From an uncultured Ruminococcus sp. (GTDB lineage Bacteria; Bacillota; Clostridia; Oscillospirales; CAG-382), in contig CACZRJ010000255.1 of assembly GCA_902783535.1 (NCBI GenBank), positions 1-16,386 of the forward strand: DNA of 16,386 bases. The letters run 5' to 3'. The notes under the pieces are model-generated. The model searched no databases, was not told where the DNA came from, and saw only the letters and a list, made by a program, of their open reading frames with translations. The position numbers and the translations under genes were made by a program. Shown piece after piece: positions 6,933-14,551 of this stretch (the stretch's first letter is position 1; every line of letters starts with the position of its first letter).

Positions 6933-9128
6933 ATGAAAAGATTCAACAGAATTCTCCTGGTCCTGATGATCCTGGCTCTCATGCTCGGATCGCTTCCCGT
7001 ATTCGCGAAGGTCCCTTACAACACGTATACGTACAGCTACGGCGGCGCCGTTCAGCTGAGCCCCGCGGCGTACGTTCCGCAGCAGGTCGTGAATTCCGCT
7101 TCGCTGCTTTATTCGCTGACGGCCGCGGGAAGCGCGAACGCGAACGCGAAGATCAAGTACGCGAACACGTTCACCGGACTCGATTCGCCGACGGACATCT
7201 TCGTCGACGACCTGAACGAAGTCTATATTTCCAATACCGGAAAGAACGAGATCGTCGTCATCGACAAGGACTATAACGTCCGTCTCGTCATCAATTCCTT
7301 CATGAACAACTTCGGCGTTCCGGATGCGCTCAACGAACCGCGAGGACTGTTCGTTACGGAGAATGAGATCTATGTCGCCGACAGCGCGAATTCGCGTATC
7401 GTCATCTTCGACAAGGTCGGAAACTTCGTCGACATCGTTCCGGAGCCGGCGTCCGAAGTCATGCCGGAGAACCATGTTTACAGACCGGTCGCCGTTTCCG
7501 TCGACTCGGCGGGCCGAATCTATGTCGTTTCCTCCACGACGAACTACGGCGTCATCTCCATTAACCGCGACGGATCGTTCAACGGATTCGTCGGCGCGCA
7601 GAAAGTCACTTATTCCGCGTTCGACTATCTGTGGAGAATGTTCCAGACGCAGAAGCAGATCGACGCGTCCCAGCAGTATGTTCCGACGGAATACAACAAC
7701 ATCGCGATCGATTCCAACGACTTCATCTATGTGTCGACCTCTTCGACCGCCGAGGGAAGCGTTGTTTCCGCCATCTCCAGCAGAAGCAAGAGCGGCGACT
7801 ACGCTCCCGTCAAGAAGCTGAATCCGAAGGGCTCCGACGTTATGAACCGCAACGGATTCTGGCCGCCCGCAGGCGAGATCGGATTCGCGACCTGGACGAC
7901 GAGCGAAGTCAAGGTCGCCGGACCGTCCACGGTCGTCGACGTTGCGATCGGCGAGAACGAGACCTGGAGTCTGATCGACACAAAGCGCAGCAAGGTCTAC
8001 ACCTATGACTCGGACGGCAACCTGCTGTACGCGTTCGGCGATATGGGCGACCTTGCCGGTCAGATCTCGAACCTGGTCGCGATCGATTACCAGGGAACGA
8101 ACATCCTTTTGCTTGACAAGAAGAATTCCGCGATCACCGTCTACAAACGGACCGACTACGGCGATCTGATCGCAGCGGCGATCAAGAACAACGCCGATCA
8201 GAACTATTCCGAGGCGGTCGTGTACTACACCGGAATTTTGCAGAGAAACAACAACTACGATACGGCATACGTCGGCATCGGACAGTCGCTCTACCGGAGC
8301 GGCGACTATGTCGAAGCCATGCAGTATTACAAATTCGCTTACGATACCGAAAACTATTCCGAAGCCTATCAGGCGTACAGGAAGGAATGGATCGAAGACC
8401 ACCTGTGGCTCTTCCTGATCATCGTCATCGTCATCCTAGTCGCATTGATCAAATTCTTCGGATGGGTCGCGAAATACAACAAGAAGAACACGAAGGACAA
8501 GGAAAAGCGCGGTTTCTGGGAGGAGGTCCTCTACGGGTTCCACGTCATCCTGCATCCGTTCGACGGGTTCTGGGATCTGAAGCACGAGAAGCGCGGATCC
8601 GTCCGCGGCGCCGTCTTCTGGCTCGGACTCGCGTGCCTGACGTTCATCTACTTCGCGATCGGACGAGGGTACCTGAGCAACCCGTCTCAGAGCACCGCTT
8701 CGTACATCGCTTCCGCGTTCTCGATCGTCCTCCCGCTGTTCCTGTTCGTCCTGGCAAACTGGTGCCTGACGACGCTGTTTGAAGGCGAAGGCTCGTTCAA
8801 AGACGTCTTCATCTGTTGCAGCTACTCGCTGGTCCCGCTGGTTCTTCTCCTGATCCCGGCGACCGCCCTGACGAACGTCATGAGCCTGAATGAACTCGGG
8901 ATCACGGGAATGATGCAGACGGTCGCTTGGATCTGGGTGGGACTGCTGGTGTTCTTCGGCGTCATGGTCACGCACGACTATACGCTGGGCAAGAACTTCA
9001 TCACGGTCCTTGGAACCATCATCATGGTCGGCGTCATCATGTTCGTCGTCATCCTGTTCTTCGCCCTGATCACCAGAATGTACACGTTCGGCTACAACAT
9101 CTATGTTGAGCTGTCCAACCGAATGTAG
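6933..9128 (+). CDS. NHL beta-propeller / TPR / YIP1-domain membrane protein
   Basis: This 731-residue protein has three parts. A signal peptide (cleavage likely after Ala25, VFA) leads into NHL-type propeller repeats, about 75-405: PTDIFVDDLNEVYIS, PRGLFVTENEIYVAD, PVAVSVDSAGRIYVV, NNIAIDSNDFIYVS and later blades. Residues about 408-488 are TPR-like helices (SEAVVYYTGILQ, VEAMQYYKFAYD). A helix at about 491-511 crosses the membrane; the following Lys/Arg-rich linker (about 515-530) should be cytoplasmic. Residues about 530-725 look like a YIP1 domain with five helices (559-581, 592-615, 625-650, 663-682, 688-715). Propeller and TPR would then face outside. AAGGAGGG (6918-6925) overlaps the previous stop codon and sets the ATG. 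It sits between the two permease pairs, so a role as scaffold, assembly factor or sensor for the importer is plausible but unproven. The YIP1 assignment is by helix pattern and sequence feel. Confidence 0.82.
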   Translation: MKRFNRILLVLMILALMLGSLPVFAKVPYNTYTYSYGGAVQLSPAAYVPQQVVNSASLLYSLTAAGSANANAKIKYANTFTGLDSPTDIFVDDLNEVYISNTGKNEIVVIDKDYNVRLVINSFMNNFGVPDALNEPRGLFVTENEIYVADSANSRIVIFDKVGNFVDIVPEPASEVMPENHVYRPVAVSVDSAGRIYVVSSTTNYGVISINRDGSFNGFVGAQKVTYSAFDYLWRMFQTQKQIDASQQYVPTEYNNIAIDSNDFIYVSTSSTAEGSVVSAISSRSKSGDYAPVKKLNPKGSDVMNRNGFWPPAGEIGFATWTTSEVKVAGPSTVVDVAIGENETWSLIDTKRSKVYTYDSDGNLLYAFGDMGDLAGQISNLVAIDYQGTNILLLDKKNSAITVYKRTDYGDLIAAAIKNNADQNYSEAVVYYTGILQRNNNYDTAYVGIGQSLYRSGDYVEAMQYYKFAYDTENYSEAYQAYRKEWIEDHLWLFLIIVIVILVALIKFFGWVAKYNKKNTKDKEKRGFWEEVLYGFHVILHPFDGFWDLKHEKRGSVRGAVFWLGLACLTFIYFAIGRGYLSNPSQSTASYIASAFSIVLPLFLFVLANWCLTTLFEGEGSFKDVFICCSYSLVPLVLLLIPATALTNVMSLNELGITGMMQTVAWIWVGLLVFFGVMVTHDYTLGKNFITVLGTIIMVGVIMFVVILFFALITRMYTFGYNIYVELSNRM

Positions 9129-9130
9129 AA

Positions 9131-9136
9131 AGGAGG
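9131..9136 (+). promoter_or_regulatory. Ribosome binding site of the DUF5696-like gene
   Basis: AGGAGG lies 12 bases before the ATG at 9149, a little longer than usual. The ATG at 9138 is only one base from it and opens a four-codon frame, so 9149 remains the likely start. Confidence 0.7.
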
Positions 9137-9148
9137 CATGACAGTCTT

Positions 9149-12106
9149 ATGAATAAAATGAAGAAAATACTGCTTTACCTCCTGGCCGTTTCCATGATGA
9201 TCGGTACGTTCGGCACGGTGGCGGCGAGCGCTTCCGGTCAGAAACAGACGGAGATCACGTTCGAGGACATGTGGAAGGATACTTATTATCCTGCTTACAT
9301 GGCGACGCAGTTCTCCACGATCAAGGACCGGATGCTCGGTATGGCGGGCATCGACCCGATGAAACTGATGTGCGTTATCGACGGCGTTGCGTTCTATGCG
9401 GACACCATCACAGGCGAAATGGTATTCCTCACGCTGACCGACCCCGAACTGACCAAAGAGGACATCGAGGAGTCCGGCAGCATTCCCGAATACACCGCAT
9501 ACTATTCCACGAACCCCTACAACGCCGGATATAAGGGCGGAGACGCCTCCAAGAACGTATCCGAATCCGTGAAGGAGCAGTTGTATTCGCAGCTGATCAT
9601 CCGGTATACGATGAACAACTCCGACATGGAGATGAACTCGTTCAAGGATGCGGCGTCCAACAACCAGATCACCGTCAAGAACATCCGCGGCGGCGTGCGC
9701 GCCGAGTACTCGATCGGACGTGAGCAGGTCGTATATCTCGTTCCGAGAATGATCCGTTACGAGAAATTCCAGGCGCTGCTCGAGCAGGTCCGCAACAATT
9801 CCTCCTCCAGCCGTGACTGGCAGACGCTGAATGCGTTCTACGTGCTTTACGACCTGAACGACAAGACGAAGGCGCAGAAAACGCTGGACGGATACAAGAA
9901 GGAATTCCCGATCCTCGAAAAATTCGCGATCTACGCATGCGAAAAGAGGATCGCGACCAAGGAACTGCTCCGCGTTGAAAACATCATCAAACTCTACACG
10001 GACTACACCTACGAGCAGATGGAAGCAGACCATCAGGAAACCGAATACACCTCGACCGATTCGAACCCGCCGCTGTTCAAGATGGCGATCGAGTACAAGG
10101 TCGACGGCAAAGGCGGCATCCTGATCCGTCTGAACGCAGGAAACATCCGCTTTGATTCCGGAACCTACAAACTGTCGAACGTCGTCCTGCTTCCTTACGG
10201 CGGCGCAGGGAACGCGTCCAACGAAGGATACATCTTCACGCCGGACGGATCCGGCTCGCTGATCGCCTTCAAGGACGTTCTCGGGCAGTCCAGCTTCACG
10301 AATGCGAACGCCGTTTACGGTCCCGACTTCGCATATCATACGATCACCGGACAGAACCGCGAGATCATGCGGTTCCCGACCTTCGGCGTCATCGAATGGG
10401 CGAAAAACGGTTCCCATGAAGAAGAGCAGCCGGTCCTTGACGACAACGGCGACATCATCTACCGCACGGATTCGGAAGGAAACGACCTCCTGGACGACGA
10501 CGGCAGGAAAGTTCCGATGACACAGAAAGTCGTCGTTGAAGATCTTCTGAAGATCGGCTACCTCGCCATCATCGAAAGTGGCGACTCGCTTGCCAGAATC
10601 AACGTGACCAACGGCGGAAGCCTTCACAACTTCATCTCCGTCTACACGACGTTCAACCCGCGCCCGAAAGACACCTACGCGCTTTCCGGCGGTACGACGA
10701 ACGACGCGAATGCGACGTGGACGGTCGAGTCCAAGCGGAAATATACCGGAGACTACAAGATCCGTCTGTTTATGCTCAGCGAGGATGTGACCTATTCCGA
10801 AATGGCGAAGCTGTACCGCAACTTCCTCATTTCGAACGGTTCGCTGAAACCGCTTGAGAATGACGGGGAAGACATCCCGCTGTATCTCGAAACGCTCGGC
10901 GCTCTCGAAGTTTCCGATACCGTTCTCGGGATTCCGATCAGAAAAATGGTCGCTTTGACATCCTTTGAAGACGATATCCGCGTCCTGAAGGAGATCGGCG
11001 ACAAAGGCATCAAAAACGTCAATCTGAAGCTGACCGGATTCTGCAACGGAGGCATGTTCATGACCGCCTCCAACCAAGTCAGCATCGAACGCGTGCTCGG
11101 AAACGACGCCGGATTCCAGTCGCTGGTCGACTTCGTAAATGCGGACGGTTCCGCCGCCACGCTGTTCCCGGATTTCGACCTGAACTACGTTTACAGCAGC
11201 AAGCTGTTTGACGGCTTCTCCGCGAGAAGAGACCTGACCAGAACGATCGACAACCGTTCGTCCGCTCTGCGCCAGTATGACTCCAATATCCAGGCATACA
11301 GAAGTCTTGGCGCCGGCGTTGTCTCTCCGAACGTGATGGCGACTTACTACGAAAAGCTTTACAAGGATTACGAGAAGTTCAACGTCGGAACGATCTCCGT
11401 CGGAACGATGGGAAGCAGCCTGAATTCCGACTTCAACAAGGAAGATCCGCTGACGCGCGAAGACGCGAAGATCCTTGCGCAACGTCTCATGGATACCATT
11501 CGCAGTCAGAATGAGCGCGTGATGGTTTCCGGAGGAAACGCATATGTTCTTCCTTATGTAACGGACATCATCGAAGTTCCGCTTGAAGATTCCTCCTATC
11601 AGTACAGCTGCGCCTCCGTCCCGTTCATGGCGATGGTCCTGCACGGATACAAGAATTTCTCGGGTCCTGCGCTGAACATCGCGGGCGACTATCAGAAGAC
11701 CATTCTGAGGTCCGTTGAGAGCGGATGCTCGCCTTACTTCATCATCGCATGCAACGACACTTCCGAGCTGAAGGAATATGCTTCGACTCTGCTCGATAAG
11801 TACTATTCCGTCAGATATACCATTTGGAAGGACAGCATGGTTCAGGCATACAGCATCCTGAACACCGTCCTGAAGAGTGTGAAATATGAGACGCTCGAAC
11901 AGCATGAGTTCCTGGATTACGATTACCGCGTTGTGAAGGTCACTTATTCCAACGGCGAATCGTTCTACATCAACTACCTGCAGAAGGACTACGCCATCCG
12001 TCTGAACGGACAGATCGTGCAGATTCCCGCAGGCGGATTCATCAAGACGGACAAGGACGGAAAGATCCTGTTCACCTATGATGAAGTCCTTCGCGAATCG
12101 AAATAA
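9149..12106 (+). CDS. Secreted DUF5696-like protein, glycoside-hydrolase-like fold suspected
   Basis: A 985-residue exported protein. The signal peptide has a Lys-rich start, a hydrophobic core (about 7-24) and an ASA cleavage site after Ala28. There is no lipobox and no C-terminal anchor. The middle (about 310-585) is strand-rich and contains TPDGSGSLI at 364-372, which I associate with DUF5696 proteins found beside Firmicutes sugar ABC transporters. From about 590 to 870, strand-helix alternation (VNLKLTGFCNGG, then TLFPDFDLNY at 671-680, then GTMGSSLNSDF at 752-762) suggests a TIM barrel preceded by a beta-supersandwich, the layout of several glycoside hydrolase clans. Asp675, Asp677 and Asp761 are possible catalytic or binding residues, a guess from position only. 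It could cleave the substrate before uptake or bind glycan. It lies 20 bases after the YIP1 gene and 15 bases before the next permease. Confidence 0.72.
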   Translation: MNKMKKILLYLLAVSMMIGTFGTVAASASGQKQTEITFEDMWKDTYYPAYMATQFSTIKDRMLGMAGIDPMKLMCVIDGVAFYADTITGEMVFLTLTDPELTKEDIEESGSIPEYTAYYSTNPYNAGYKGGDASKNVSESVKEQLYSQLIIRYTMNNSDMEMNSFKDAASNNQITVKNIRGGVRAEYSIGREQVVYLVPRMIRYEKFQALLEQVRNNSSSSRDWQTLNAFYVLYDLNDKTKAQKTLDGYKKEFPILEKFAIYACEKRIATKELLRVENIIKLYTDYTYEQMEADHQETEYTSTDSNPPLFKMAIEYKVDGKGGILIRLNAGNIRFDSGTYKLSNVVLLPYGGAGNASNEGYIFTPDGSGSLIAFKDVLGQSSFTNANAVYGPDFAYHTITGQNREIMRFPTFGVIEWAKNGSHEEEQPVLDDNGDIIYRTDSEGNDLLDDDGRKVPMTQKVVVEDLLKIGYLAIIESGDSLARINVTNGGSLHNFISVYTTFNPRPKDTYALSGGTTNDANATWTVESKRKYTGDYKIRLFMLSEDVTYSEMAKLYRNFLISNGSLKPLENDGEDIPLYLETLGALEVSDTVLGIPIRKMVALTSFEDDIRVLKEIGDKGIKNVNLKLTGFCNGGMFMTASNQVSIERVLGNDAGFQSLVDFVNADGSAATLFPDFDLNYVYSSKLFDGFSARRDLTRTIDNRSSALRQYDSNIQAYRSLGAGVVSPNVMATYYEKLYKDYEKFNVGTISVGTMGSSLNSDFNKEDPLTREDAKILAQRLMDTIRSQNERVMVSGGNAYVLPYVTDIIEVPLEDSSYQYSCASVPFMAMVLHGYKNFSGPALNIAGDYQKTILRSVESGCSPYFIIACNDTSELKEYASTLLDKYYSVRYTIWKDSMVQAYSILNTVLKSVKYETLEQHEFLDYDYRVVKVTYSNGESFYINYLQKDYAIRLNGQIVQIPAGGFIKTDKDGKILFTYDEVLRESK

Positions 12107-12111
12107 GGAGG
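12106..12111 (+). promoter_or_regulatory. Ribosome binding site deciding the start of the third permease
   Basis: AGGAGG (extended to AAGGAGGTG) overlaps the previous TAA stop. It is 10 bases from the ATG at 12122 but only 4 from the in-frame TTG at 12116, so the ATG is the better start. Confidence 0.8.
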
Positions 12112-12121
12112 TGGATTGGAA

Positions 12122-13117
12122 ATGACGAATGTGAAAGAAACCAAAAAGCCAAAAGCCACTCCCAAGAAAAAAGTGAAGGAACGTTCGCTGACCACTGCGA
12201 AGTCCAGAAGCGGATGGGTATTTATCGCCCCCTTCCTGGTCGGATTCTTCCTGATCTATCTCCCGATGATCGTCGAATCGATCCAGTTTTCGTTCAACGA
12301 GATCAAGATCCTTTCCGGCGGCGGGTATCAGCTGAATTTCGTCGGCTGGGAAAACTATGAGTACGCGCTTGCTGAAAACGCGGAATTCGTCAAGACACTG
12401 TGGTCCAGCCTCGGGCAGCTGCTGTTCAACGTTCCCGCGATCGTCATCTTCTCGCTTTTCGTCGCGGTTCTGCTGAACTCCAAAGTACCCGGACGTGCAA
12501 TCTTCCGCGCGATCTTCTTCATCCCCGTCATCGTTTCCACAGGCATCATCGAGTCGATCGACCTGCAGAACACGCTGGCGGATACGATGCAGTCCATGGC
12601 GGAATCAGCATCCTCGACCATCGGAGCGAGTACCGGAGGACAGTCGGATCCGAATGCGCTGATCAGCGTCATGGACGTTGCCAGGTACTTCAACAACATG
12701 GCTGTCGGCCGGGAACTTGTTCAATATGTCGTTAAGATCGTCAACAACGTCTACGGCATCATCAACAAGTCCGGCGTCCAGATGCTGATCTTCCTGGCCG
12801 GTCTTCAGTCGGTATCTCCTGCCATCTACGAGTCCTGCCAGATCGACGGCGCGACCGCGTGGGAGACCTTCTGGAAGATCACTTTCCCCATGATCAGTCC
12901 GATGATCCTCGTCAATACGGTTTACACTGTCATCGACAACTTTACCTCGAAGAGCAATACGATGATGACATTCATCAGTAAGATCTACAACGACACGCAC
13001 GGAACCGTCCGGGCGACCGCGATGGCGTGGATCTATTTCCTGATCGTCATCGCCATACTCGCGCTGGTGGCCGCGCTCTTAGGCGGGTACGTGTTCTACC
13101 AGCGGCGGGATAAATAA
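12122..13117 (+). CDS. ABC sugar importer permease, MalF type, second pair
   Basis: Starting at the ATG, the protein has 331 residues. A Lys-rich cytoplasmic tail of about 30 residues precedes helix 1 (about 32-53, WVFIAPFLVGFFLIY). Helices 2 and 3 lie near 98-120 and 126-146. The loop after helix 3 is long (about 147-215), Ser/Asp-rich in its first half (SASSTIGASTGGQSD), then helical (GRELVQYVVKIVNNVYGI). GVQMLIFLAGLQS and the EAA loop (ESCQIDGATAWETFWKITFP, from 237) are clear MalF-family signatures, with ESC in place of EAA. It differs plainly from the first MalF-type permease, so the pairs are not a recent duplication. It should partner with the gene 18 bases downstream. Confidence 0.94.
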   Translation: MTNVKETKKPKATPKKKVKERSLTTAKSRSGWVFIAPFLVGFFLIYLPMIVESIQFSFNEIKILSGGGYQLNFVGWENYEYALAENAEFVKTLWSSLGQLLFNVPAIVIFSLFVAVLLNSKVPGRAIFRAIFFIPVIVSTGIIESIDLQNTLADTMQSMAESASSTIGASTGGQSDPNALISVMDVARYFNNMAVGRELVQYVVKIVNNVYGIINKSGVQMLIFLAGLQSVSPAIYESCQIDGATAWETFWKITFPMISPMILVNTVYTVIDNFTSKSNTMMTFISKIYNDTHGTVRATAMAWIYFLIVIAILALVAALLGGYVFYQRRDK

Positions 13118-13120
13118 GGA

Positions 13121-13126
13121 AAGGAG
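13121..13126 (+). promoter_or_regulatory. Ribosome binding site of the fourth permease
   Basis: AAGGAG lies 9 bases before the ATG at 13136 and just after the previous stop codon. Confidence 0.75.
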
Positions 13127-13135
13127 AAGAAGATC

Positions 13136-14356
13136 ATGGATGTCGATACCAATCTTGAAATTGCCCAACTGAGCAAGAAAGAACGCAAAGCGCTTGAAAG
13201 ACAGCAGAAAAAAGAAGCCGCTTTGAGACGAATCAAAGCTCAGGACAAGCTTCCTTTCTGGACTTTGTTCCGCTACAAATACTGCACCTGGTATTTTGCG
13301 AAAAAACTCGGGCTCGGTATTTTCCGGTTCGTTCTGCTTGTCGGATTGTCCTACGTCATCATCTTCCCGTACCTTTCGAAGATTTTCTCCTCTTTCATGA
13401 GCAGAGAAGACTTCGTCGACGTAACGGTACAGCTGATCGCGAAATATCCGACGCTGGACACCTACCGCGCGATCATTGAAAACAACGGGTACTTCCAGGG
13501 CCTGCTGAACTCAACGATCCTTTCGCTCGTGTGCGCGACCATTCAGATGCTTGCATGTACGCTTGTCGGATACGGTTTTTCCAAGTTTAAATTCCGTTTC
13601 AAGAACATTCTGTTCATGCTTGTCATCTTTACGATGATCGTTCCGCACGAAACCATTCAGCTCTCGCTGTTTATGAAGTTCCGCTATTTCGACGTCTGGG
13701 GATTGTTTGGAGGGGTCGGTAATTTCTTTACGAACTTCTTCAAGTGTTTCCAGGCCGACAGCGGAGGGTTTGCAGCCTGGGGCGAATCCATCAAAAACGC
13801 CATTGCGGCGAGCACCGAAACGAACGGCGCTTTCCTCGGGTTCCTCCGAGGTTTGAAGGAGGGACTCTTCTCCGGACCGATCACGGGCTTGAACCTGCTG
13901 AACAGCGACTGGCCGATGATCATCATGTCGCTCACATGCATCGGGTTCAAGAACGGTCTGTTCATTTACATCATGCGTCAGTACTTCAACGGCGTTCCGG
14001 ATGAGCTTGAAGAAGCCGCTTACGTGGACGGTGCAGGCGTCTACAAGACTTTCGTCAAAATCATTCTTCCAATGTCTGCGACCATGCTTGTCACGATCTT
14101 CATGTTCGCATTCGCATGGCAGTGGTCCGACTCGTTCTATACGGGCATGTTCTATACGAGTTCCAAGTCGATATTGCTTCCGAACATCGTAAAGATTCCT
14201 GCCACGCTGGACACGAAATACGCCGCGCAGACCGCTTACGAGTCTGCGATCAGAAACACCTGCGGATTGCTGATCCTGGCGCCTCTCGTGGTTCTGTACC
14301 TGTTCGCGCAGAGAACGATGATCGAAGGCGTCGAACGGTCGGGTATCACAGGTTAG
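13136..14356 (+). CDS. Enlarged ABC sugar importer permease, MalG type, second pair
   Basis: At 406 residues it is about 100 longer than the usual 275-310 of MalG-type permeases. The extra length is in two places. The first is a charged, probably coiled-coil cytoplasmic N-terminus (about 10-37, KKERKALERQQKKEAALRR). The second is an insert of about 70 residues between helix 3 (about 159-181) and helix 4 (259-280), containing GGFAAWGES, a Ser/Thr-rich stretch and a short amphipathic segment. Helix 1 is at about 58-84, helix 5 at 312-334 and helix 6 at 376-393. The EAA loop is canonical (EEAAYVDGAG, 292-301, then IILPMS), so the ATPase contact should be intact. It is the last gene of the operon and is followed by a hairpin terminator. 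Confidence 0.93.
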   Translation: MDVDTNLEIAQLSKKERKALERQQKKEAALRRIKAQDKLPFWTLFRYKYCTWYFAKKLGLGIFRFVLLVGLSYVIIFPYLSKIFSSFMSREDFVDVTVQLIAKYPTLDTYRAIIENNGYFQGLLNSTILSLVCATIQMLACTLVGYGFSKFKFRFKNILFMLVIFTMIVPHETIQLSLFMKFRYFDVWGLFGGVGNFFTNFFKCFQADSGGFAAWGESIKNAIAASTETNGAFLGFLRGLKEGLFSGPITGLNLLNSDWPMIIMSLTCIGFKNGLFIYIMRQYFNGVPDELEEAAYVDGAGVYKTFVKIILPMSATMLVTIFMFAFAWQWSDSFYTGMFYTSSKSILLPNIVKIPATLDTKYAAQTAYESAIRNTCGLLILAPLVVLYLFAQRTMIEGVERSGITG

Positions 14357-14368
14357 TATTCTTCATTT

Positions 14369-14398
14369 CAAAAGAGTCGCGTGCGAGCGGCTCTTTTG
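14369..14398. terminator. Hairpin terminator at the end of the ABC operon
   Basis: CAAAAGAGTCGC (14369-14380) pairs with GAGCGGCTCTTTTG's last twelve bases (14387-14398): eight perfect pairs, one G-T and three more pairs, with a 6-base loop. TTTT is in the 3' arm and GATTT follows, so the T-tract is imperfect. The arms are A-rich on one side and T-rich on the other, so it could work on both strands. Confidence 0.75.
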
Positions 14399-14473
14399 AT
14401 TTCCCGACGGTTTCCGTGATTCGGAGCACGATAGGGATTTTTTCACTTCCCGGGAGACTTTTCAAAAAACGGA

Positions 14474-14502
14474 TTGCTTTTTCAGTGCGTGTTCGGTATA
14501 AT
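14474..14502 (+). promoter_or_regulatory. Sigma-A promoter of the second solute-binding protein gene
   Basis: TTGCTT (14474-14479), 17 bases, then a perfect TATAAT (14497-14502). Transcription would begin near 14509, about 43 bases before the ATG. With the terminator upstream, this separates the gene from the large operon. A TCCCGGGA palindrome lies at 14448-14455, just upstream, with unknown meaning. Confidence 0.8.
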
Positions 14503-14551
14503 GATTTCAGAATAAGATTCATTCATCAAGATCATTTGCAAGAGGTTGTTT

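Noticed and set aside
6882..8402. A 506-codon open frame on the - strand opposite the NHL/YIP1 gene
   Set aside because: The product is Val/Asp/Arg-rich without recognisable domains, while the + frame shows clear propeller repeats.
9138..9152. Four-codon frame (ATG to TGA) overlapping the start of the DUF5696-like gene
   Set aside because: Its ATG is one base from the AGGAGG, too close for initiation. Probably chance, although a re-initiation role cannot be fully excluded.
9101..11905. A 934-codon open frame on the - strand
   Set aside because: It is the complement of the DUF5696-like gene and arises from its GC-rich third codon positions. The + frame has a signal peptide, ribosome binding site and operon context; the - frame has a low-complexity Val/Arg/Asp-rich product.
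12116..12121. TTG start for the third permease, adding two residues
   Set aside because: Only 4 bases from the strong AGGAGG; the ATG at 12122 has 10-base spacing.
14546..14551. TTG start for the lipoprotein receptor
   Set aside because: It touches the GAGG of the ribosome binding site, leaving no spacing; the ATG at 14552 is better.
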